Assembly: GCA_017431465.1 (NCBI GenBank)
Contig: JAFRLA010000025.1
Span: forward strand, 1 to 37,795
Origin: Candidatus Saccharimonadota bacterium
GTDB taxonomy: Bacteria > Patescibacteriota > Saccharimonadia > Saccharimonadales > Saccharimonadaceae
Direction: 5' to 3'
DNA: 37,795 nucleotides
Made by a program: the position numbers and the translations under genes. Of the stretch, positions 26,722 through 35,057 are shown piece by piece (the stretch's first letter is position 1; each line of letters begins with the position of its first letter). A model generated the notes under the pieces. It did no database searches, was not told the origin of the DNA, and was given only the letters and a program-made list of their open reading frames with translations.

Positions 26722-27499
26722 GCCAAAAGTCATCTTTTTTGGCAACGGTCCCCTCGCCGATAATGCTCTAGAAATCCTAGCGCCAAATACCGACATTATT
26801 TTTCATGCCCGAAAAAAGGAAGATTTAGAGACTGTCAAAAAACTAAAAGCAAAAAATCCCGACGCTTTTGGCATTCTCGCCTCTTTCGGCGTCATCATCA
26901 AAAAAGACCTGCTAGATTTATTCGACGCAACCGGCGGAATCCTAAATATCCACCCATCTTTGCTCCCAAAATATCGCGGCCCATCTCCGATCGAAACCGC
27001 CATTTTAAACGGCGACAAAACCTTCGGCGCCAGTATCATGAAACTCGCCGAAAAAATGGACGCCGGCCCGATTTACTACCAAACTACTCTGAATTTCGAT
27101 CATAAAGCTCCTAAATCTGAAATTTACGAAGGCTTAGCCAAAACCGCCGCTGACTGGCTAGTAAAAAATCTAGAAAATCTGCCAGAACCAAAACCCCAGG
27201 ACGACGCAGCCGCAACTTATACAGAGAAACTTGATACTTCCATGTCAAAACTAAAACCGTCCGAAAAAGCCGCCGACGAACTCCTAAACGAATTCCGCGC
27301 CTTTACAATTTTCCCAAAATCTCGCTACGATTTTAACGGCATCGACTGTATCATTAAGGCCGCCCACGCCTCCGGCGCCGCAGAAAATGCGCTAAGCTTA
27401 GAATGCAAAGACGGTCGTTACTTCTGTATTGATCGCCTCCAGCCCGCAGGCAAAAAAGAGATGGACGTAAAATCCTTTATCAATGGCTATATGAAATAG
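26714..27499 (+). CDS. fmt: Methionyl-tRNA formyltransferase
   Basis: Formylates initiator Met-tRNA using 10-formyl-THF. The 261-residue product has the formyltransferase core: FFGNGPLADNALEIL, the catalytic NIHPSLLPKYRGPSPI near residue 77 (Asn-His pair), and MDAGPIYYQ near residue 115, then a short C-terminal domain. It is about 50 residues shorter than typical Fmt, mostly in the N-terminal fold. It overlaps def by 8 nt; its 3' end lies 3 bp from a convergent gene with no terminator between. Confidence 0.93.
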   Translation: MTKPKVIFFGNGPLADNALEILAPNTDIIFHARKKEDLETVKKLKAKNPDAFGILASFGVIIKKDLLDLFDATGGILNIHPSLLPKYRGPSPIETAILNGDKTFGASIMKLAEKMDAGPIYYQTTLNFDHKAPKSEIYEGLAKTAADWLVKNLENLPEPKPQDDAAATYTEKLDTSMSKLKPSEKAADELLNEFRAFTIFPKSRYDFNGIDCIIKAAHASGAAENALSLECKDGRYFCIDRLQPAGKKEMDVKSFINGYMK

Positions 27500-27502
27500 T
27501 GC

Positions 27503-27922
27503 TTACGCTGCCGCTAAAATCTGCGGCGCACTCTCGCGAATTTCGTTTTTCAGATTTTCCATCACGCCTGCGACAATTTCGCGATAATCTGGCCGATTAT
27601 TTTGAATCCATTTCACCGAAAGATACTCGCCCAAGATAGCCCAATCGCCTTGAGCAACGCCGTGTTTCTTCAAAATCTTTTGATAAATCTCGTCCTCACG
27701 AAAATCCTTCTTCATATCGAGGATCAACTTCCGAATCACTTCTTGGTCGTTTTTCATAATTCCTTCGAACTCGGTCATCTGCTCAACAGACAGACCTTCG
27801 CTCATTTTCTCCCCCACCCGCATCTCTAACTCATCTTGCGTATGAGCAAGAAAGGCGTTTTTCTGCTCCTCAGGCATTCCCTGAAGACCCACTTCTGTCA
27901 GAAAACTCTCATCTATATCCAT
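27503..27922 (-). CDS. Small acidic helical protein, DUF5663-like
   Basis: The 139-residue protein is helical, acidic and cytoplasmic. MPEEQKNAFLAHTQDELEMR followed by VGEKMSEGLSVEQMTEFE near residues 16-52 is the pattern I associate with DUF5663. It resembles the product of 12552-12899 in layout. The ATG lies 6 nt after TATACT, with a perfect TTGACA 17 nt further upstream (27929-27957), so expression should be strong and leaderless. Function unknown. Confidence 0.65.
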   Translation of the reverse strand: MDIDESFLTEVGLQGMPEEQKNAFLAHTQDELEMRVGEKMSEGLSVEQMTEFEGIMKNDQEVIRKLILDMKKDFREDEIYQKILKKHGVAQGDWAILGEYLSVKWIQNNRPDYREIVAGVMENLKNEIRESAPQILAAA

Positions 27923-27928
27923 AGCCTA

Positions 27929-27957
27929 AGTATAAGCGATTTGGGACCGATTGTCAA
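27929..27957 (-). promoter_or_regulatory. Strong promoter of the 139-aa DUF5663-like gene
   Basis: TTGACA (complement of 27952-27957), 17-nt spacer, TATACT (complement of 27929-27934), then six bases to the ATG at 27922. This is the only leaderless-type gene here with a perfect -35. Confidence 0.7.
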
Positions 27958-27971
27958 CACCAAAATTCGTC

Positions 27972-29762
27972 TTAACTTATCGTCTTCTGGACTTTTTCCC
28001 TAGTAAAGAATTCTAATTTATCCCCAACTTCAAGCTGGATCTTATGCTCAGTCGATAATGCCAGACCACCAACTTCCCCGGCCTCCAGTTTATCAACCTT
28101 AATCTTCTCTTTCTGAACACTCTCGACTTTAACCTCGCCAAGCAGCTCTTTCTTACGGTAAGCTCGCGCCAACATCCCGGCCGAAACCGAGCCATCCGTA
28201 ACCTCACCCCCAGCAATAATCGAAGTTTTCTCGGTCCGGAAAACGCCCTGTACTTTCAAAGCCCCGGTCGGAGTTTCGATAATCTCCGCATCCAAAAGCT
28301 CGCTCATCGCCGCTTTAGCGTCGTCTAACAGTTCGTAAATAACTTTATAACATCGAATTGGCACATTATCGCGCGCCGCCATCTTCGCAATATTCGTCGG
28401 CACAGTCACATTAAACCCGTAAATCACCGTGTTTTCGCCATTCGCCATATAGACATCGTTTTCCGTTACGTCACCCACACCCGTCGCGACGATATTCAGC
28501 GTAATTTCGCCCTTCGTATCAATCATTTTTAACGAATCCACGACCGAAGTTACCGAGCCTAAGACATCGCCCTTAATTAAGACATTAAACATCTTCGAAT
28601 TATCCGCTGTATTCATCATTCGAAGTAGGTCCGAAGATGTCACGTTCGACGAAGCTGAAGCATCCGCCGCACCTTGGGCATTAAGTAGCGCCATCTTCCG
28701 CGCGGTTTTCTCGTCAGCAACTTCAATAAACTGATCACCAAAATTCGGCAGTTCCTTAAAACCAGTTACTGTTACCGGGGTCGACGGCGTCGCCTTGCCC
28801 TTCGGCTTTCCCCGGAAGTCCAACATTGTTCGCACTTTTGCATATGACGAGCCAGCAACAATGAATTCGCCGACTTTTAATTCACCGCCCGTAACCAGCA
28901 AGTTCACGACCGACCCTTTCCCGACCTCCATATGACTCTCAATCACTAGACCTTCAGACGGGATATCGACGTCGGCTTTTAAGTCCTCGACATCAGCCGT
29001 CAAAAGAATCATATCCAGCAATTTATCCAAATTCTCCCCAGTTTTTGCCGAAATCGGCACCATCACAACATCGCCGCCCCATTCCTCTGGCTGAAGTCCA
29101 TGTTGCGACAAATCCGCCATCGTCCGCGGCACATCTGCGCCCTCGCGGTCAATTTTATTAATCGCGACAATAATTTTCGCATTCGCACCCTGTGCAAATT
29201 TAATCGCCTCAACCGTCTGCGGCTTAACGCCATCATCCGCCGCCACCACAATCACTACAATATCAGTCAGCATCGCGCCATGCTGACGAATCGCCGCAAA
29301 GGCCTCGTGACCTGGCGTATCCAAAAACGTAATAATTCGATCATCATGTTTTAGTTGATAAGCTGAGATATGCTGCGTAATTCCTCCAGCCTCACCTTCG
29401 ACAGTTTTCTTATGCAGGAGCGTGTCCAGCAACGTCGTCTTACCATGATCGACATGGCCCATCACCGCCACAACCGGCGGACGCGAAACCGCTTTGTCCG
29501 AAAGCTCATGCTGAATATTACCAATCTTCGTCGCCGAATTCTTTTTCTCAAGTCGCACGCCCTCAATCCCCAGCTCCTCAATAATCAAAGAAGCCGTATC
29601 AAAATCCAACCGCTGGTTAATCGTCGCAACAACCCCCTCCTTAAAGAGCTCGCCAATCAGCGTCGTAACCGAAAGCCCGAGCTCATTTGCTAGCTCGTCA
29701 ACAGTAATCGACCCAGCAATCTGGATCACCTTTTCTGGCTCTTGGTTTTCTTTTGCACTCAT
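27972..29762 (-). CDS. infB: Translation initiation factor IF-2
   Basis: GTPase that places initiator tRNA on the 30S subunit. The 596-residue product has one IF2_N domain (VDELANELGLSVTTLIGELF, residues 21-40), the G domain (GHVDHGKT at 102-109, DTPGHEAF, NKID, SAKTGENLD), then domains II, III and IV (KVQGVFRTEK). The long N-terminal extension found in many bacteria is absent. TAAAAT (29771-29776, preceded by TGG) is 8 nt from the ATG, so the leader is about 2 nt without a Shine-Dalgarno. nusA and rbfA, its usual neighbours, are not here. Confidence 0.95.
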   Translation of the reverse strand: MSAKENQEPEKVIQIAGSITVDELANELGLSVTTLIGELFKEGVVATINQRLDFDTASLIIEELGIEGVRLEKKNSATKIGNIQHELSDKAVSRPPVVAVMGHVDHGKTTLLDTLLHKKTVEGEAGGITQHISAYQLKHDDRIITFLDTPGHEAFAAIRQHGAMLTDIVVIVVAADDGVKPQTVEAIKFAQGANAKIIVAINKIDREGADVPRTMADLSQHGLQPEEWGGDVVMVPISAKTGENLDKLLDMILLTADVEDLKADVDIPSEGLVIESHMEVGKGSVVNLLVTGGELKVGEFIVAGSSYAKVRTMLDFRGKPKGKATPSTPVTVTGFKELPNFGDQFIEVADEKTARKMALLNAQGAADASASSNVTSSDLLRMMNTADNSKMFNVLIKGDVLGSVTSVVDSLKMIDTKGEITLNIVATGVGDVTENDVYMANGENTVIYGFNVTVPTNIAKMAARDNVPIRCYKVIYELLDDAKAAMSELLDAEIIETPTGALKVQGVFRTEKTSIIAGGEVTDGSVSAGMLARAYRKKELLGEVKVESVQKEKIKVDKLEAGEVGGLALSTEHKIQLEVGDKLEFFTREKVQKTIS

Positions 29763-29820
29763 ATCTTTTTATTTTACCACATTCTCTAGGTTTTTGAAAA
29801 TGCCCATACTTTTTTGAACC

Positions 29821-29855
29821 AATAAAAAGCGGCCCGGAGCATAAACTCCAGGCCG
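29821..29855 (-). terminator. Intrinsic terminator of the large RNA
   Basis: On the minus strand CGGCCTGGAG and CTCCGGGCCG form a 10-bp stem (one U-G wobble) with a 6-nt loop, followed by CTTTTTATT. It lies about 60 nt upstream of infB. Confidence 0.8.
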
Positions 29856-30183
29856 TGAACACATATATATGTAAAACAGACGTCCATGTCTGTCGTTCAA
29901 AGTGTTCACTTTAATGTACTTTATGGGGGGTCGAGTTTTCAGGCAATGTTGGAATTGTTCCAGTCCGGCGTGCAATCTTAAAGAGCGGTTTTCGAAAACT
30001 AGTATTTTACTTAATTCAATGCGGTATGGTATTTTGCACCATATGATTCAGAACACAACTGGTTTTATTTACGGGTTACAATAAGAGCGAGGCTTTATTT
30101 ACTCTTATTGTAGATTACTAATTCCCTCCCCTCTTAAAGTGCCGCCAGCGATCTGGCGCTCGCCTGATTCTCGACCTACCCTT
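29822..30183 (-). ncRNA. Large structured RNA of unknown family (~360 nt)
   Basis: This coding-free stretch has its own minus-strand promoter (TGA-TATAAT, 30190-30198; start near 30183) and an intrinsic terminator (29830-29855 plus U tract). A closing helix pairs GGTCGAG (30170-30176) with CTCGACC (29929-29935); inside it CAGGC (30162-30166) pairs with GCCTG (29940-29944). Local hairpins lie at 30143-30158, 30077-30112 (11 bp) and 30025-30043, and a 3' domain is closed by 29855-29862 with 29902-29909. The terminator contains a U-G wobble that would be a C-A mismatch on the other strand, supporting the minus orientation. I could not match RNase P, tmRNA, SRP, 6S or T-box signatures. Confidence 0.65.
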
Positions 30184-30189
30184 TTGTTT

Positions 30190-30198
30190 ATTATATCA
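30190..30198 (-). promoter_or_regulatory. Promoter of the large RNA
   Basis: TGA-TATAAT on the minus strand. The predicted start (about 30183) is 2 nt before the closing helix of the RNA begins, which supports the RNA boundary. Confidence 0.6.
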
Positions 30199-30223
30199 CA
30201 CTTCATAATAAAAATAAATACCC

Positions 30224-30252
30224 TTGCAAGTTTTTTTGCCTTGCGTTATAAT
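30224..30252 (+). promoter_or_regulatory. tRNA-Asn promoter
   Basis: TTGCAA (30224-30229), 17-nt spacer, TATAAT (30247-30252). The start would be about 5 nt before the mature tRNA. Confidence 0.65.
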
Positions 30253-30263
30253 AGTAAACATAT

Positions 30264-30338
30264 TCCCGGGTAGCTCAATGGTGGAGCAAGAAGCTGTTAA
30301 CTTCGAGGTTGCCGGTTCGAGCCCGGCCCCGGGAGCCA
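30264..30338 (+). tRNA. tRNA-Asn (GTT)
   Basis: Cloverleaf with acceptor TCCCGGG/CCCGGGA, D-arm AGCTC...GGAGC, anticodon loop CTGTTAA (anticodon GTT), T-arm GCCGG-TTCGAGC-CCGGC, discriminator G and an encoded CCA. Confidence 0.95.
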
Positions 30339-30340
30339 CA

Positions 30341-30369
30341 AAAAAATGACCCCGTAGGGTCATATTTTT
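30341..30369. terminator. Bidirectional terminator between tRNA-Asn and the 184-aa gene
   Basis: A 7-bp stem ATGACCC/GGGTCAT (30346-30352 with 30357-30363, CGTA loop) is flanked by an A run and a T run, so it can end transcription in both directions. Confidence 0.8.
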
Positions 30370-30378
30370 GTGAAGAAA

Positions 30379-30933
30379 TTATTCTTCAGTTTCAGCTGAC
30401 TGAGCCTGAGAAGCTTGTTCCATAGCAGCAGCAGTTGCTCTGATGTCGGTCGCAGTAACGCTCTGATACATCGATTCTGGCATAGTGACAATGAGATACT
30501 TGCCCTCAACTTTGTGATCAACATACTTACCAGTTTGCATTCCCTCTTCCACCTCCGGCTTAGCATCAGCGGCCTTTGCAGATTCCTCAGAATCAAACTC
30601 GCTATAGACCTTTAAGCCAGTGATTGTATCGCCATCAACGGTGTAAACCTGATGAACTTTTAAGGCTACAGATGAGTCAGCGGCATTGTTAGAGGCAGTA
30701 CTGATGACAATTTTATCATCAGTAGTCTCGAAGAAGTCATCACTCAAAGTCTCTTCGTTGCTACCTTCATTATTGTTTTCGCTAGTATTCTCGCTAGTAT
30801 TATTGTCACCATTATCGTTGTTCTTATTGTTATTATTGATGATAATAACGGTAGTAACCGCAGCGGCGATTACGAGAACAACCGCGACGATAATTGCAAT
30901 TATTTTCTTATTTACGCCAGTTTCTTTGGCCAT
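30379..30933 (-). CDS. Membrane-anchored protein with Asn-rich linker and external domain
   Basis: Family not recognised. The 184-residue product has one N-terminal transmembrane helix (about residues 10-31, IIAIIVAVVLVIAAAVTTVI) without a clear cleavage or lipobox site, so it is probably an N-in anchor. A low-complexity Asn/Asp/Glu/Ser linker (about 32-65) follows, then a compact domain of about 110 residues (KIVISTASN, VYTVDGDTITGLKVYSEF, KYLIVTMPESMY). AAAGGAGAT precedes the ATG, and TGT-TATAAT lies at 30960-30968. A surface sensor or binding role is only a guess. Confidence 0.7.
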   Translation of the reverse strand: MAKETGVNKKIIAIIVAVVLVIAAAVTTVIIINNNNKNNDNGDNNTSENTSENNNEGSNEETLSDDFFETTDDKIVISTASNNAADSSVALKVHQVYTVDGDTITGLKVYSEFDSEESAKAADAKPEVEEGMQTGKYVDHKVEGKYLIVTMPESMYQSVTATDIRATAAAMEQASQAQSAETEE

Positions 30934-30970
30934 AAAAATCTCCTTTATTTATTGCTTTTATTATAACACA

Positions 30971-31285
30971 CTATTTCAGCTTCACTGCAGTCCCGTAGGC
31001 TAGCATTTCCGAAGCGCCGCCCATGATAGTAGAAGAAGCATAGCGCATCCCAACGATCGCATCTGCGCCCATCTTTTCCGCCTGTTTGACCATGCGCTTA
31101 GCAGATTCTGCGCGAGATTTTTCCATCATATCGGTGTAGCTTTTAACCTCGCCACCAACAATGTTTCGAAGCCCGGCCGCGAAATCGCTACCAAGATGTT
31201 TGGACATCACGACCCCACCCTCAACGATACCGAGGGTCTCTTTGATAGTTTTGCCTGAAATAGTTTCAGTAGTTGATATGATCAT
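30971..31285 (-). CDS. YbjQ-family (UPF0145) protein
   Basis: The 104-residue protein matches the YbjQ/DUF74 layout: IISTTETISGKTIKETLGIV at the start, GGEVKSYTDMM near residue 44, and the GADAIVGMRY motif near 73. Members form pentamers of unknown function, sometimes annotated as heavy-metal binding. Length is typical. AAGGAG precedes the ATG, and TGA-TATAAT lies at 31311-31319. Confidence 0.88.
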   Translation of the reverse strand: MIISTTETISGKTIKETLGIVEGGVVMSKHLGSDFAAGLRNIVGGEVKSYTDMMEKSRAESAKRMVKQAEKMGADAIVGMRYASSTIMGGASEMLAYGTAVKLK

Positions 31286-31351
31286 AAAAACTCCTTTTTT
31301 ACTTACCTAAATTATATCACAAATAAAGTGTAGCGATACAAGCATGAGCAA

Positions 31352-31381
31352 TTGACAATCACCCCTTTTCCGTGGTAAAAT
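31352..31381 (+). promoter_or_regulatory. Promoter of the beta-helix surface protein
   Basis: TTGACA (31352-31357), 18-nt spacer, TGG-TAAAAT (-10 at 31376-31381). AAGGAG follows at about 31395, 9 nt before the ATG at 31410. Confidence 0.65.
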
Positions 31382-31409
31382 TAAGGCATAAATTAAGGAG
31401 ATGTTTTCT

Positions 31410-32594
31410 ATGAAGAAACTATCTATTTTGGCAGCCGCCCCGCTCGCAGCAGTAGGAATCGGCCTCGCCGCTTACACCGCCCCGACTTATGCCGCCGGCG
31501 CAACCACATTAACCCAAGCCGACGTCACCGCCGCGCTCGCTGACATCGACGGCGAAGCCCATAACGGCGTCACCTGTTTTACAGGCGATATTTGTGTCCT
31601 CGCCGCTAACGAGTACACGCTCGGCGAAGACTTAAACTTCGGCGATTCAACGCTGTTCATCAGAAACAACGCTACTGTCGATTTAGGTGGTAAAACTATC
31701 ACTAGCGATACTCAGACGATGTTTGTTAGCGACGCAACCGTTACCTTGAAAAACGGGACCATCGCTAGCACCGTTGACTACGCAGAAGCTTTGGGCGCCG
31801 GTAACGATACTGGTACAACTAACTTGACCCTAAATGGTATTACTATTGGCGACAACAACCGAGTCATGTTCGGCGAAAGCGCTACTGTTACGCTAAATGG
31901 CAGTTCTATCGGAATCATGAAGGCCGAGAGCAACGTAAATCTGACTATCAACAGCGGTAGCTACGGCAGTATCAACCTAGACAATGTTACTGCCACCATC
32001 AACGGCGGCACCTTTACTGGCGCTGGTGGAGCTAGTCCCGTCTATGTTGGCATCGACGCCGACATGACCGGCATTGCCGACACTACTAAACTAACCATCA
32101 ACGATGGTACTTTCACCAGCGCCGGCGATAAAGGCTTAGAAGCTCTTCACTACGGCTCCATCGCCATCAACGGCGGCACCTTTACTGGCGCAGTCGCTGG
32201 CTTCGGCATTGGTGACTATCAGGGCAACATTACTATCAGCGGCGGCACTTTCAAATCCACCGGCAGCGCTGACAACACCGCCGCCATCACAATAATTGGT
32301 GCTACTGACACTAGTATCGCCGACCGCCTACTCGCGGCTAACCATCGTTACACTAACCCATCCGTTAAGGCGGTTTCTCTCCCTGGCCTAGGGGGTGGTG
32401 ATTACCTCTTTATCGGTGGCACCGAAACCAGTGTTACTTCCGGCGCAGCCGAAGAAGACAGCATCTCCGCACCAAAATCCGGTGTGATGACTTCCGAAGC
32501 TGGCTCTGCCGCCGCGACCCTCGCCCCAGCTGCAATCGTCGCGCTCGGTGGTGCAGTTGCCTTCGCAAAAGCCAAAAGCAAAAAAGAAAGCTAA
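31410..32594 (+). CDS. Secreted beta-helix surface protein with C-terminal anchor
   Basis: The 394-residue product has a signal peptide (KKLSILAAAPLAAVGIGLAA, cleavage near TYA-A). Repeated beta-strand rungs follow, with Asn ladders (TVDLGGKTIT, LTLNGITIGD, INGGTFTGA twice, ISGGTFKSTG), typical of right-handed beta-helix or carbohydrate-active folds. A hydrophobic C-terminal helix (AAATLAPAAIVALGGAVAF) and a basic tail (KAKSKKES) suggest membrane anchoring; there is no LPxTG. The ATG at 31410 is chosen because AAGGAG lies 9 nt upstream; the earlier ATG at 31401 directly abuts that site. Likely a host-facing surface protein. Confidence 0.75.
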   Translation: MKKLSILAAAPLAAVGIGLAAYTAPTYAAGATTLTQADVTAALADIDGEAHNGVTCFTGDICVLAANEYTLGEDLNFGDSTLFIRNNATVDLGGKTITSDTQTMFVSDATVTLKNGTIASTVDYAEALGAGNDTGTTNLTLNGITIGDNNRVMFGESATVTLNGSSIGIMKAESNVNLTINSGSYGSINLDNVTATINGGTFTGAGGASPVYVGIDADMTGIADTTKLTINDGTFTSAGDKGLEALHYGSIAINGGTFTGAVAGFGIGDYQGNITISGGTFKSTGSADNTAAITIIGATDTSIADRLLAANHRYTNPSVKAVSLPGLGGGDYLFIGGTETSVTSGAAEEDSISAPKSGVMTSEAGSAAATLAPAAIVALGGAVAFAKAKSKKES

Positions 32595-32618
32595 TCTCGC
32601 GCTAGCCGCGAATTAACC

Positions 32619-32650
32619 AAAAATCCCCGCTGCTAAAACGGGGATTTTTG
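32619..32650 (+). terminator. Intrinsic terminator of the beta-helix gene
   Basis: An 11-bp stem AAAAATCCCCG / CGGGGATTTTT (32619-32629 with 32639-32649) with a 9-nt loop and a T run. Confidence 0.85.
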
Positions 32651-32704
32651 TCGGCCACCCTAACCTCCCTGGCCATTTCGTCAGCCCGCGCCAAACCGCG
32701 CCGC

Positions 32705-33850
32705 TTAAAACACGCCGTATTCTTTATACTTCGCCCTTAAAGCATAGGCCTTTCCTAGCGCCGTAATCGGCAGCTGGTGCGTCCCGACCAGTTCCTCGAT
32801 CTCTCCGCGAAAACCCGCCTTGAAATTATAGACGCTGTTCCCCGCGACCGGCTTCACGCCATAAAAATCATACCGCGAAAAACCATTTTCATAGGCGTAC
32901 TTAATCAGCTCCCAGCGAATCAAATGCGAACATCCGCCCACGTTTTTATATTTCCGCGTCACGCCCGAAAATAGCGAAATCACCTCTGGGCCATATAGCA
33001 TATACATCACCGCCGAAATCGGCACATACTCGCCCGAAAGCTTGACACCCTCCGGCATTTTATCTAGCCGCTCAACCTTCCCCTCCGCAATTTCCTTCGG
33101 CACTTCCGCGACTACGAACTTAACTTTGTCGCCGAACGCCTCCCACATCTCCTGGTAATATTTCAAGTCTTTATCGTGGAAATTATGCGCCGCGACCGCC
33201 TCATCTGTCATATCTTTCATAACCGACAGCTCGTCGAACTCCAGATCGCGGATCCTCACCCCGTATCGCTCCGGCGCCTGTTTAATCCTCGTCCGAATAT
33301 CTTTCCGAAACCCACCAAAAATCTCGTCCAAAGATTTCCGCGCCTTCCCCTTCCCGAATTCTATAATATATTCCCATTTGATCTGCCCAACTTCGCCAAG
33401 GTCCTTGTACCCTAGCCGAGAAAGCTCCGGCTTTATTTCCGGAAAAACCTCGCATATGGGCTGATTCTCATAGTCGCGCCTTGACACTGCCGCGTGCGGC
33501 GTAATTTGTACCGCAAAAGCTTTTTTCGGTTTCAAAAACTCGCGCATCCCCTCTGTAAAAACGGCCAAAACCTCGCGCCAATCTTTCGCTGAAAAATCCA
33601 TCAAAGGCCCCATCGCTATCCCAAAAATCTTGCCCAGCCCCCGACGAGTACCCATATTCATCAAAATCCCCGCGGCCAGAACCTTCCCGCGAGCACCACT
33701 TTTCCCGACGCTCTTCACGCCAACAAGATACGCCTCGCGTCCATTTTTCAAGAACCGCTCATACATCTCGCGACTTTGCATAAAATTCGCACCGGGCGCT
33801 TTTAAAACAAACCGCGAAAACTCAGAAACTGAAAGTTCAGAAAATTCCAT
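32705..33850 (-). CDS. FemAB-family peptidoglycan cross-bridge aminoacyltransferase
   Basis: FemX/MurM-type enzymes add amino acids from aminoacyl-tRNA to lipid II or peptidoglycan stems. The 381-residue product has the two GNAT-like halves: MQSREMYERFLKNGREAYLV near residue 25, KWEYIIEFGKG near 160, IRTRIKQAPERYGV near 185, then HFHDKDLKYYQEMWEAFGDK-like and KYAYENGFSRYDFYGV segments. I chose the ATG at 33850; the ATG at 33856 lies only 2 nt from TGT-TATAAT (33859-33867), upstream of the expected transcription start. The leader is about 2 nt. Confidence 0.88.
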   Translation of the reverse strand: MEFSELSVSEFSRFVLKAPGANFMQSREMYERFLKNGREAYLVGVKSVGKSGARGKVLAAGILMNMGTRRGLGKIFGIAMGPLMDFSAKDWREVLAVFTEGMREFLKPKKAFAVQITPHAAVSRRDYENQPICEVFPEIKPELSRLGYKDLGEVGQIKWEYIIEFGKGKARKSLDEIFGGFRKDIRTRIKQAPERYGVRIRDLEFDELSVMKDMTDEAVAAHNFHDKDLKYYQEMWEAFGDKVKFVVAEVPKEIAEGKVERLDKMPEGVKLSGEYVPISAVMYMLYGPEVISLFSGVTRKYKNVGGCSHLIRWELIKYAYENGFSRYDFYGVKPVAGNSVYNFKAGFRGEIEELVGTHQLPITALGKAYALRAKYKEYGVF

Positions 33851-33878
33851 ATACATATATTATAACAAAAAACCGCCA

Positions 33879-34000
33879 CTTAGGGCGGCAAGATTACCGT
33901 TTTCTCGCCACGTCGCGCGACTATTCGTCGACCGCCCCTTGGGACGCGGAAAGCCGAAGGCTTAGCAAGTGGCGAAAAACGATAAGATTGCCGTCCTAAG
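33879..34000 (-). ncRNA. 3'-UTR RNA element, copy 1 (after S1 gene)
   Basis: Imperfect inverted repeat of about 33 nt per arm (33879-33911 with 33969-34000) enclosing 57 nt. It begins at the S1 stop codon (33996-33998). On the minus strand it shares with the copy at 36973-37079 the segments ATCTTnnCGTTTTTC, TTGCT and GAGAAAACGnnAATCT, while the 5-bp apical stem differs compensatorily (GCCAC/GTGGC here). A GGCGG-TTTTTT terminator-like hairpin using CCGCC (minus strand of 33867-33889) overlaps its 3' arm. Confidence 0.6.
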
Positions 34001-35057
34001 CGACTGTTAGACTGATTTTACGCGCTTCGCGGTCGATATCCAAGACCTTAAAGCTCTTCCGCTCATTGAGCGTAAAAATCTTCTCAGGGTCAACTTCGCT
34101 ACCTTCGCCAAGCTCAGAAACGTGAACTAGCGCCTCAACCGCTGGTGAAATCTGCACAAAGGCGCCAAACGGAGTAATACGAGTTACTGTACCCTCGACT
34201 TTTGAGCCTTTCTTCAGCCCCTCGACCTCAGATAGCCATGGATCTTCCTTGAGTTGTTTCATCGAAAGAGATAGTCGCTCCTTATCGATTGCAATAATCT
34301 TCGCTTCGATCGTATCGCCAACCTTGACATAATCGGCCGGATTGTTCACACGCTCCCAAGAAATCTCGGAAATATGGACCAAACCTTCGATACCATCGAC
34401 ATTTACGAATACGCCGAAATCGACTACGCCTGTGACCAGGCCTTTAACGACATCACCGACTTTCATCTCCGAGAATCGCTCTGCGAGCGCGCCTTTGATG
34501 GCTTCCTTTTCAGAGAAGATCAACTTATTGTCTTTCTTAGACGCATCCAAAATGCGTACCTTGATCTTCTGACCAACCAACGAGTTGAGCCGCTGTAGAA
34601 TCTCATCTTTATCTGCCGAACCAACACGCGGGTAGTGTTCTGCCGAAAGTTGCGAAACTGGCAAGAACCCGCGAATCCCCTCGTACTCAACGAGCAGACC
34701 GCCGCGGTTTGCATCAAACGGAGTAATCTCGACCGTTTCGTCCGCATCGACCTTTTCCATAATCTCGTCCCAGCCCTTGTCTTTGACTGCTTTGCGCATA
34801 GACAGAAGAACTGTTCCGTCTGGCATTTCCGCGTCAATTACCGAAGCCGCGACCTTCTCGCCAACTTCCAAATTGCGCGCATACGCCGCTTCCCGACGAG
34901 GGATCATCCCTACGCCATTTGCTCCAAGATCAATCAAGATCTCGTGTTTCTTTACCGACATTACGACCCCTTCAACAGTATCGCCTGCGGTAAGTTGTTT
35001 GATGTCCCCTGCACTTGCTAGGAGCTCATCCATTGTTACTTTTTTGGCTGTTGCCAT
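33996..35057 (-). CDS. rpsA: Ribosomal protein bS1 (four S1 domains)
   Basis: RNA-binding ribosomal protein that helps recruit mRNA. From the ATG at 35057 the 353-residue product has four S1/OB domains: GDTVEGVVMSVKKHEILIDL near residue 25, a divergent second domain (GGLLVEYEGIRGFLPVSQL), GDVVKGLVTGVVDFGVFVNV near 205 and GSKVEGTVTRITPFGAFVQI near 290. Proteobacterial S1 has six domains. The start is chosen by the GGAAGG ribosome site and the normal MATAKK beginning. A structured leader of about 105 nt precedes it, and a conserved hairpin element begins at its stop codon. Confidence 0.92.
   Translation of the reverse strand: MATAKKVTMDELLASAGDIKQLTAGDTVEGVVMSVKKHEILIDLGANGVGMIPRREAAYARNLEVGEKVAASVIDAEMPDGTVLLSMRKAVKDKGWDEIMEKVDADETVEITPFDANRGGLLVEYEGIRGFLPVSQLSAEHYPRVGSADKDEILQRLNSLVGQKIKVRILDASKKDNKLIFSEKEAIKGALAERFSEMKVGDVVKGLVTGVVDFGVFVNVDGIEGLVHISEISWERVNNPADYVKVGDTIEAKIIAIDKERLSLSMKQLKEDPWLSEVEGLKKGSKVEGTVTRITPFGAFVQISPAVEALVHVSELGEGSEVDPEKIFTLNERKSFKVLDIDREARKISLTVA

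Noticed and set aside
29822-30183. RNase P RNA, tmRNA, SRP RNA or T-box identity for the large RNA
   Set aside because: Size fits RNase P or tmRNA, but none of the invariant sequence blocks are present on either strand, and there is no T-arm or GGAAGG-type SRP loop. A very diverged member cannot be fully excluded.
33879-34000. Plain intrinsic terminator as full explanation of the long hairpin after S1
   Set aside because: A GGCGG-T6 terminator does exist at its end, but it does not explain the 33-nt arms, the internal-loop sequence shared with 36973-37079, or the compensatory stem changes.
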